Positions 58,078 through 64,000 of a DNA stretch of 64,000 nt are shown piece by piece (position 1 is the first letter of the stretch; the number at the start of each line of letters is the position of its first letter). The notes under the pieces are model-generated. The model was not told where the DNA came from. It did not search any database and saw nothing but the letters and a program-made list of their open reading frames with translations. The DNA comes from Bacillota bacterium. GTDB lineage: Bacteria > Bacillota > Negativicutes > Sporomusales > Sporomusaceae. The DNA lies in the NCBI GenBank assembly GCA_023388195.1, contig JAEWGR010000004.1, positions 1 through 64,000 of the forward strand, in the 5' to 3' direction. A program made the translations under genes and the position numbers.

Positions 58078-59473
58078 ACGCTTTACCTCCCTGACTGCTT
58101 ACACGGTACTGCGCGCACTGTTCAACAAATCGTTCGGCTGCCTGCCTGTTGCCGGCAAAATGCATGTGCAAATAGGAGGCCACTACATTCATAGCGGCAT
58201 AGCCGCCCTGATACACTGCACCTGTCCGCATTTTCTTAAACGCAAAGGCCCAGGGGAACTCCCCCTCGCCGGCATCGGGCAGCATGCGGGAAAAATGGAA
58301 CTCGTGCCCGCGCAAAGTCTCCCCCTGCACACACACCACACTGTCATTAAGAGCGGTTGCCTCCACATAGCCTACTGTTTCCAGTTTAGGCTGCATCTGA
58401 CAGACGGCAGGAATCACACCGGCCATATCATAAGCGCGGCCGTCAAAATCAATAATCTGCCGGGCCAGATACATCAGGCCGCCGCATTCGGCGTAGATTG
58501 GCAGGCCTCGGCCGGCAGCCTGTAAAATGTCATTGCGCATCAGGCTGTTGGCCGACAATTCCCCGACAAACATCTCGGGAAATCCCCCTCCCAGCACAAT
58601 GCCGTCCACTGCCGGCAAGCGGCTGTCTGTGAGGGGGCTGAAGGGGATTATTTCTGCCCCGGACTCTTCCAGGACTTTAAGGCTTGAGGGGTAGTAAAAG
58701 GTAAATACATTGTCCCGGGCCACACCGATCCGGGCTTTGGCTACCGGCCGTTTTGCCGGCGCCAGTGCAGAGACCGGGAGTGAACCGGCGGTATTGGCTA
58801 GAACCAGCAGATCATCCAACGCCACTTGCCGGGCAACCTGGCGTCCCATCTCGGCCACAGTGGCTGCCGCCTCCTGCTCAGTGACCGGTGTAAGCCCCAG
58901 ATGACGCTCCGGCATGGTAAGTTCATTATTGCGAAAAACGGCCCCAAGGACGGGAATGCCAACTTTGCCAAGGGCCTCACAAACCATAAGCCGGTGAGAT
59001 TCGGAGCCAAGCCTGTTAATAATCACACCGGCCAGATTAACCTCGGGGTCATACATTTTAAAGCCTAAGGCAATGGCAGCAGCACTTTCGCCCATTGATT
59101 TGGCATCAATAACCAATACTACCGGTGCCTTCAGCATTTTGGCAACAGCCGCCGTGCTGCTGACACCGGAGCGCCCGCCGTCATACAATCCCATAACCCC
59201 TTCGATAACGGCAATATCATTACCGGCCGCCGTACTGGCAAAGATGTCTGCCAGACAATCCGGCGGTACCAGCCAGGTGTCAAGGTTATGAGCACTTTTA
59301 CCGCTGGCCAGCCGGTGAAACCCCGGATCGATATAGTCAGGGCCGACTTTATAAGACTGCACCTTAAGGCCCCGCCCGGCTAAAGCCGCCAGCATACCGG
59401 TAACAATTGTTGTTTTGCCGGCGCCACTGCTGACCCCGGCAATAACCACCCGCGGAATATGCACTTGGCCCAT
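58067..59473 (-). CDS. cbiA: Cobyrinic acid a,c-diamide synthase
   Basis: ATP- and glutamine-dependent amidation of the a and c side chains of cob(II)yrinate. 468 residues: P-loop GVSSGAGKTTIVTG near residue 14, YKVGPDYIDPGFH and EGVMGLYDGG. The C-terminal amidotransferase domain has YAECGGLMYL (catalytic Cys) and the terminal FHFSR motif. ATG behind AGGAGG. It follows cbiC by a 54-bp gap, the longest in the right half of the operon. Confidence 0.96.
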   Translation of the reverse strand: MGQVHIPRVVIAGVSSGAGKTTIVTGMLAALAGRGLKVQSYKVGPDYIDPGFHRLASGKSAHNLDTWLVPPDCLADIFASTAAGNDIAVIEGVMGLYDGGRSGVSSTAAVAKMLKAPVVLVIDAKSMGESAAAIALGFKMYDPEVNLAGVIINRLGSESHRLMVCEALGKVGIPVLGAVFRNNELTMPERHLGLTPVTEQEAAATVAEMGRQVARQVALDDLLVLANTAGSLPVSALAPAKRPVAKARIGVARDNVFTFYYPSSLKVLEESGAEIIPFSPLTDSRLPAVDGIVLGGGFPEMFVGELSANSLMRNDILQAAGRGLPIYAECGGLMYLARQIIDFDGRAYDMAGVIPAVCQMQPKLETVGYVEATALNDSVVCVQGETLRGHEFHFSRMLPDAGEGEFPWAFAFKKMRTGAVYQGGYAAMNVVASYLHMHFAGNRQAAERFVEQCAQYRVSSQGGKAYGR

Positions 59474-59527
59474 ATCAACATCCTCCTAATTGTGTGCTGC
59501 CGCTGTTAGCCGCCACTAAAATCCGCT

Positions 59528-60157
59528 CTAGCGGCCCAGCATATACATGACAGCATTGACAGAGGCGGCCGCAATCGGACTGCCGCCTTTATTGCCGAGT
59601 ACCGTAATAAAGGGCACAGTCGAGGTCGTATACAGCAGCTCTTTAGACTCCGCTGCCCCGACAAAACCAACAGGCACACCAATGATCAGCGCCGGTTTAA
59701 TATTCTCTTCCTTGACCATTTTCAACACTTCAAACAAAGCTGTCGGTGCATTGCCAATCGCTATAATGGCCCCGTCAAGCTTAGTACCGAATTTGCGCAT
59801 AGCGGCCATCGACCGGGTAATCCCCGCTGCCTTGGCCTCTTCCGCCACGACCGGATCAGCCACCAGACAGTAAGCCTGCCCGCCCAGTTCAGCCAGACGG
59901 CGTTTGTTAATGCCGGTACGCACCATTTCCACATCACAGAAGATATCACAGCCGGCCTTAAGAGCCTGCAAACCGGCGGCGATAGCCTCAGGGTGAACTT
60001 TTATAATGTTGGCATAGTCGGGATCGCCGGCAGCGTGGATGATACGCGAAAAAACCTTGGTAGTTTGTTCATCTAAATTAAACCCTGCCAGATAGGGAGC
60101 AATAATCTCCATACTGCGTGTTTCAATGGCCATCGGGTCTTTTATAAATTCCATCAT
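59528..60157 (-). CDS. cbiC: Cobalt-precorrin-8 methylmutase
   Basis: Moves the C11 methyl to C12, giving cobyrinate. 209 residues with FSRIIHAAGDPDYA, where His41 is the expected catalytic residue, CDVEMVRTGINKRRL, GNAPTALF and GVPVGFVGAAESK. Its ATG overlaps the cbiJ stop (ATATGATGG), so the genes are coupled. No CobH-specific feature distinguishes it; the anaerobic context supports CbiC. Confidence 0.95.
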   Translation of the reverse strand: MMEFIKDPMAIETRSMEIIAPYLAGFNLDEQTTKVFSRIIHAAGDPDYANIIKVHPEAIAAGLQALKAGCDIFCDVEMVRTGINKRRLAELGGQAYCLVADPVVAEEAKAAGITRSMAAMRKFGTKLDGAIIAIGNAPTALFEVLKMVKEENIKPALIIGVPVGFVGAAESKELLYTTSTVPFITVLGNKGGSPIAAASVNAVMYMLGR

Positions 60158-60918
60158 ATTACCTCCAGCACCATATTAATTACTTCTTGCCGGGTCAGGC
60201 ACAGGTTCTTGTACGCAACAGCCGGGCGGCCAATTACAATAACCGGCAGGTTCAATTCCACAGCTGCCGAAATCTTTGTATCGGCACCGCCGATATTGCC
60301 GCTGTTTTTGGTTATAATTACCTCGGCCCCATACTCTTTAAACATTGCCGCATTAAAACAATGGGAAAAAGGCCCCTGTATGGCGATAATGTCAGCAGGA
60401 CTAAACCCCAGTTCAATACACTCGGCAATTACCGCAGGCTGCGGCAGAACCCTGGCAATCAGCCGGCACGAGGCCAGTGAGGGCTCATTTTTAAATAGTC
60501 CAAGGGTGCGGCTGCCTGTGGTCAGAAAAATTACCCGGCCCAGTCCGGCGGCGATGTTGGCGGCTGCACCGGCATCACCGGCTGTATGCAGCCGGCTATA
60601 CTCTGCCGGGACATTTACTTCAGCCCGTTCATACCTGATATATTGAATACCGGTGGCTTCACACGCAGCCATTGCATTCACCGAGCCATTAACCGCATAG
60701 GGATGGCTGGCGTCAACAAGCACCTTAATGCCCCGGTCGCCGATAAGCTTCTTCATATCTTCAAAAGTCAGCGGCCCGACCTGCACCCTGACACCTGGAG
60801 CTTCAGCCAGATTGCGGCCGTAATCGCTGATTACCGATACAATAACCGGCTGGCCCATTGCCGCCAGCTTCACTGCCAGTTCCCGGCCGTCCAGAGTTCC
60901 GGCCAGCACCAAAATCAC
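60154..60918 (-). CDS. cbiJ: Cobalt-precorrin-6A reductase
   Basis: NAD(P)H-dependent reductase of the corrin ring (CobK/CbiJ family). 254 residues with the N-terminal LVLAGTLDGRELA, DASHPYAVNGSVNAM, TTGSRTLGLF and the C-terminal TKNSGNIGGADTKISAA. GTG start overlapping the cbiH stop (GTGA). Anaerobic naming is used because cbiG and cbiT are present. Confidence 0.94.
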   Translation of the reverse strand: MILVLAGTLDGRELAVKLAAMGQPVIVSVISDYGRNLAEAPGVRVQVGPLTFEDMKKLIGDRGIKVLVDASHPYAVNGSVNAMAACEATGIQYIRYERAEVNVPAEYSRLHTAGDAGAAANIAAGLGRVIFLTTGSRTLGLFKNEPSLASCRLIARVLPQPAVIAECIELGFSPADIIAIQGPFSHCFNAAMFKEYGAEVIITKNSGNIGGADTKISAAVELNLPVIVIGRPAVAYKNLCLTRQEVINMVLEVI

Positions 60919-61739
60919 AGCCGGTAGCCCCGGGGGGTGATCATTTTCCCATCAGCTATGTAAGTCTGGCTGTTGCCAATCAGCACCAGGGAAAACATAT
61001 CAATATGCTCATTCGTAAAATCGTCAAGAGTTGACAGCGTCATATCCTCTTTGTCTCTGGTCGCATGATGCACAATGCCGACAGGCGTATTCGGACCACG
61101 ATGTTTTAACGTAATTTCGCGCACTGCTTCAATCTGGCTTGTCCGCCTGATACTTTTCGGATTATAGATCGCAATAACAAAATCACCGGCTGCGGCCATT
61201 GCAATGCGTTTTTCTATAACCTCCCAGGGGGTCAGCAGGTCACTCAGGCTAATAACCGCAAAATCATGCATTAAGGGCGCCCCCAATACGGCGGCGGCGG
61301 CACTAACGGCACTGATTCCCGGTATAACGGCAACCTCCGGCTGCAGTGTGGCCGGATATTTGCCAACAAGCTCCAGCACCAGACCGGCCATGCCATAGAC
61401 GCCAGGGTCGCCACTGGAGATTACCGCAACCTGTTTGCCGCTCATAGCCTGCTCCACGGCCGCCTGACAACGGTCAATTTCCTGCATCATGCCGGTACCA
61501 ATCGTAGCTTTGCCTGCCAGTAAATCCTGGATCAGGTTTAAGTATGTGTCATAACCGACAATGACTTCAGCGTTTTCAATTGCCTGACGGGCCCGTGGTG
61601 TCATATCAATTAAACTGCCAGGCCCTATTCCCACCACCGATATTTTACCGGCGCAATGGCAACAGTTACCTTGTGATACTTGGTTTTCGTCAACAGCAGA
61701 TTGCTGCTCTGCCCTGTTAGAATTGCTGCTGGTTCGCAT
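60915..61739 (-). CDS. cbiH: Cobalt-precorrin-3B C17-methyltransferase
   Basis: SAM-dependent ring-contracting methyltransferase. The core (from about residue 32) starts GKISVVGIGPGSLIDMT and contains VIVGYDTYL, SSGDPGVYGMAG, IPGISAVSAAAAVLG and AIYNPKS. The only start with a ribosome site is ATG 61739 (AGGAGTGG). It gives an unusual 31-residue N-terminal extension including CCHC and overlaps cbiG by 115 bp in another frame. A later GTG would remove part of the SAM loop. The start is therefore uncertain although the enzyme is not. Confidence 0.92.
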   Translation of the reverse strand: MRTSSNSNRAEQQSAVDENQVSQGNCCHCAGKISVVGIGPGSLIDMTPRARQAIENAEVIVGYDTYLNLIQDLLAGKATIGTGMMQEIDRCQAAVEQAMSGKQVAVISSGDPGVYGMAGLVLELVGKYPATLQPEVAVIPGISAVSAAAAVLGAPLMHDFAVISLSDLLTPWEVIEKRIAMAAAGDFVIAIYNPKSIRRTSQIEAVREITLKHRGPNTPVGIVHHATRDKEDMTLSTLDDFTNEHIDMFSLVLIGNSQTYIADGKMITPRGYRL

Positions 61740-62698
61740 ACATTTCCCACTCCTATCGTTTCATTAACAAAATCCGATAATGATAATTTATTTTGTTCAA
61801 TACATCGTGCCAGTTGTTCATTGTTGAAAAATTCAATAGGCACATCCAGTTGTTCTGCTGCTGCCAATAACCCGATTTCATTCTCTTTGACAATTGTGCT
61901 GCCAATTATAGCAACACTCTTAATACTCCGGCCAATCTCGCTGCAGGCTTGCTTGATGGCAGCCAGGACCTCCCCGCCGGTAGCGCCGCGGCGACAACCC
62001 ACACCAAGAGCCAGACTGGCCGGACGCAGATAGAGATGGGGCTTGTCAACAGCAAGGTTCCGGTCAGTGATAATCACTGCCGCATCATAACCATCCTTAC
62101 AGGCAAGCTCATCAAGACCGACCAGTGTAACCCCCTGCTCAGCGGCCAAGTCAAGATAACGCTGGTAGCCGGGTAAGGCGTTATCAACAAAAAATACGAC
62201 CCGGTCACCATTTACGATTGCCGAATTAATTGTCTTCAAAGCGGAAAAAGGCTCCATTTCCAGTTCAAGCTTAACTGCCAGCACATCGGCTGCCGGCAGG
62301 CTGGCAATATCGGTAGCAGTCGTAATAACAGCGGTCGCGCCGGCGGCGGCCGCGATCAGCCGGGTTAAATCATTGGCACCGCCAATATGGCCTGCTAACA
62401 GGCTAATAGCAAAATTGCCGCCATCATCCATGACCACCACAGCCGGATCAATCCGTTTATCCTTGACGTACGGGGCAATAACCCTCACAACAATACCTGT
62501 TGCCATGATAAAGATAAACCCTTCGTACAGCGGAAATATTTCATGAACCAAATCACGTAAGGATTGATAGGAATGCGGTGCATTGATCGGATTCCGCCCG
62601 GCCTTAACATACAAATCAACCTCGGGCCCCAGGCAGGGGGCTAAACGCCCAGCCAATTCGGCCCCTTTATTAGTCACGGAAATGACTGCCAGCTTCAC
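61625..62698 (-). CDS. cbiG: Cobalt-precorrin-5A hydrolase
   Basis: Opens the delta-lactone and releases acetaldehyde (C20), diagnostic of the anaerobic cobamide pathway. 357 residues: an N-terminal domain (MATGIVVRVIAPYVKDKRIDPAVVVMDD, GGANDLTRLIA), a central part, and a C-terminal CbiG domain (LALGVGCRRGATGGEVLAAI, STIVKENEIGLLAAAEQL). It starts 3 bp after cbiF. Its 3' end overlaps the long N-terminus of cbiH by 115 bp. Confidence 0.95.
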   Translation of the reverse strand: MKLAVISVTNKGAELAGRLAPCLGPEVDLYVKAGRNPINAPHSYQSLRDLVHEIFPLYEGFIFIMATGIVVRVIAPYVKDKRIDPAVVVMDDGGNFAISLLAGHIGGANDLTRLIAAAAGATAVITTATDIASLPAADVLAVKLELEMEPFSALKTINSAIVNGDRVVFFVDNALPGYQRYLDLAAEQGVTLVGLDELACKDGYDAAVIITDRNLAVDKPHLYLRPASLALGVGCRRGATGGEVLAAIKQACSEIGRSIKSVAIIGSTIVKENEIGLLAAAEQLDVPIEFFNNEQLARCIEQNKLSLSDFVNETIGVGNVCEPAAILTGQSSNLLLTKTKYHKVTVAIAPVKYRWWE

Positions 62699-62701
62699 AA
62701 C

Positions 62702-63466
62702 CTACCGACCCTCCTGTGCCTGCCTGAACATATGGCCAAACTCAGGGGCGTACAAGCGGGACAAAGCATAATCTGTCTGTAACACTTTACCGACAACAAT
62801 CATGGCCGTCCGGTCAATGCCGCTCTCCCGGGCAGTTTGCGCAATCGTGGCCAGTGTGCCGCGGAAGATTTTTTGATCAGGCCAGGAAGCCTTCTGGACA
62901 ATAGCTACAGGCGTCTCGAACGTATAGCCGCCGTCGACAAGCTCTTTAACCACATCGTCCAGCATATGAACACTCAAAAAAATACACATCGTTGCTTCAT
63001 GGCTGGCCAGTGCCGCCAGCTTCTCTTTTTCCGGAACCGGTGTACGTCCTTCCAGACGGGTAATAATAACGGTTTGCGAAACATCCGGCAGGGTATATTC
63101 CTGCTTTAAAGCTGCCGCGGTGGCCAGAAAGGAGCTAACCCCCGGTATGACGTCAAAGCTGATGTTTTGGGCTACCAGCGCATCCATTTGTTCCTGGATG
63201 GCGCCATAGATGCTGGGATCACCGGTATGAAGCCGGACCACCAGCTTATTGTCTTTAACCCCTGCCGCCATTACGGCAATAACCTCATCCAGGGTCATGG
63301 AAGCGCTATTATAAACTACAGCACCATTTTTGGCCAGTGATAACAGCGCCGGGTTTACCAGCGAACCGGCATAGATAATAATATCTGCCTGACCTAAAAG
63401 ACGTTGCCCTTTCACGGTTATGAGCTCAGGGTCTCCGGGTCCGGCTCCTACAAAAAACACATTCAT
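62702..63466 (-). CDS. cbiF: Cobalt-precorrin-4 C11-methyltransferase
   Basis: SAM-dependent tetrapyrrole methyltransferase. 254 residues from ATG 63466 (AAGGGAG upstream), starting MNVFFVGAGPGDPELITVKG. LVNPALLSLAKNG, HTGDPSIYGAIQEQ, VIPGVSSFLATAAAL and FLSVHMLDDV are typical of CbiF/CobM. The longer frame to 63532 lies within cbiT and is rejected. It starts 19 bp after the cbiT stop. Confidence 0.95.
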   Translation of the reverse strand: MNVFFVGAGPGDPELITVKGQRLLGQADIIIYAGSLVNPALLSLAKNGAVVYNSASMTLDEVIAVMAAGVKDNKLVVRLHTGDPSIYGAIQEQMDALVAQNISFDVIPGVSSFLATAAALKQEYTLPDVSQTVIITRLEGRTPVPEKEKLAALASHEATMCIFLSVHMLDDVVKELVDGGYTFETPVAIVQKASWPDQKIFRGTLATIAQTARESGIDRTAMIVVGKVLQTDYALSRLYAPEFGHMFRQAQEGR

Positions 63467-63485
63467 TTTACTTGTTCTCCCTTCT

Positions 63486-64000
63486 TTATAGCTGTCCGTT
63501 CTGCAACAGCTGCGCCTTTTTACCACAGGCAATTATATAAATTGGATTAAGTGCTTTAAACATATTGCTGGCGCCAGCCTGCTGGAGCCGGGTAACCTGA
63601 ACGCAGCAGGCTTCAACCTGGTACTCAGGCCGCTGCCGCATGCTGCCAAGAGCAGCGGCCACCGTTTCCACCGTGACTGCCGTTATAATCATTCGGCCCC
63701 CCGGCTTAAGTAAGCAGTCGGCACGTTCGAGAATCTCAAACAGCCTGCCGCCGCTGCCGCCAATTAAAATAACATCAGCTGCCGGCAGTCCGTCCAGTGC
63801 CGCCGGGGCAGCGCCCAGTATGGCCTCCACATTGACAGCCTGAAACTTAGCAGCATTAGCCCGGATTAAAGCCACGCCTTCCGGTTCCCTCTCAATGGCA
63901 ATAACCTGGCCTCTACTGGCCAGTAGAGCGGCCTCAACTGACAAAGAGCCGGTACCGGCACCAATATCAATAACCGTGTCCGCAGCGCCAATCCCAGCTT
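63486..64000 (-). CDS. cbiT: Cobalt-precorrin-6B C15-methyltransferase (decarboxylating), partial
   Basis: The reading frame continues off the right edge of the window; only the C-terminal 171 or so residues are present. The SAM-binding loop VIDIGAGTGSLSVEAAL lies just inside the edge (about 63931-63981), followed by VIAIEREPEG and VILIGGSGGRLFEIL. This matches CbiT, the methyltransferase and decarboxylase that in anaerobic organisms is separate from CbiE. The start, any cbiE/cbiL/cbiD partners and a cobalamin riboswitch would lie beyond the edge. Confidence 0.93.
   Translation of the reverse strand, partial: AGIGAADTVIDIGAGTGSLSVEAALLASRGQVIAIEREPEGVALIRANAAKFQAVNVEAILGAAPAALDGLPAADVILIGGSGGRLFEILERADCLLKPGGRMIITAVTVETVAAALGSMRQRPEYQVEACCVQVTRLQQAGASNMFKALNPIYIIACGKKAQLLQNGQL

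Noticed and set aside
50700..64000. Cobalamin riboswitch within the cobamide operon
   Set aside because: No B12-box-like element is seen in any intergenic gap. The operon leader is beyond the right edge.

Overview
The window reads as a chromosomal segment of an anaerobic, endospore-forming Firmicute. The best guess is a Negativicutes/Sporomusaceae-type organism (inference; no 16S rRNA gene is present). The reasons are a complete dcw cell-division cluster joined directly to spoIIGA-sigE-sigG-spoIIR, a class III (oxygen-sensitive) ribonucleotide reductase nrdD/nrdG, the oxygen-independent cbi-type cobamide pathway, acetate kinase, a meso-DAP-type MurE (DNPR motif), and the Bacillus-like ylbH-I-J-K-M neighbourhood.

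Layout. 0-1.7 kb: ackA (minus), flanked on both sides by related long imperfect palindromes. 1.9-7.0 kb: tmcAL (ylbM), a patatin-like esterase (ylbK-like), ylbJ, a coiled-coil protein, coaD and rsmD, with a second repeat family inserted here. 7.4-8.4 kb: a secreted NlpC/P60 cell-wall hydrolase and a tRNA-Pro(CGG). 8.5-11.4 kb: a P1B-4 heavy-metal ATPase with an inverted repeat laid over its probable promoter, plus a 49-residue membrane peptide gene. 11.5-16.1 kb: small orphan genes in mixed orientation (an AlbA_2 protein, a DUF2164 protein, several unknowns). 16.1-21.1 kb: a B12-binding-type radical SAM protein and the nrdR-nrdD-nrdG operon with a candidate tandem NrdR operator.

21.4-45.5 kb: ylmC/ymxH, then on the minus strand the cluster mraZ-rsmH-ftsL-ftsI-murE-murF-mraY-murD-ftsW-murG-murC-murA-ddl-ftsQ-DUF881-sbp-ftsA-ftsZ-spoIIGA-sigE-sigG-spoIIR. 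It makes the lipid II precursor, builds the divisome, and then supplies the early compartment-specific sporulation signalling pathway (SigF-type promoter, SigG and SpoIIR; SpoIIR to SpoIIGA to SigE). Three AAAGTGG repeats at exactly 10-bp spacing precede mraZ. A recent 124-bp tandem duplication sits between ddl and ftsQ.

45.5-51.6 kb: a polysaccharide deacetylase, lgt, a DUF1858 protein, feoB-feoA, thioredoxin, a CoA-binding protein, a cyclophilin, and an intergenic RNA gene that folds as 6S RNA with its own promoter and terminator. 51.6-64 kb: a 14-gene minus-strand cobamide operon, cbiT(partial)-cbiF-cbiG-cbiH-cbiJ-cbiC-cbiA-cobU-cbiP-cbiB-cobS-pduX-cobD-cobC. It runs from corrin-ring methylation through amidation, aminopropanol-phosphate synthesis (PduX, CobD, CbiB) and nucleotide-loop assembly. 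The operon head lies beyond the right edge. No CRISPR array, rRNA, prophage or complete insertion sequence was seen.
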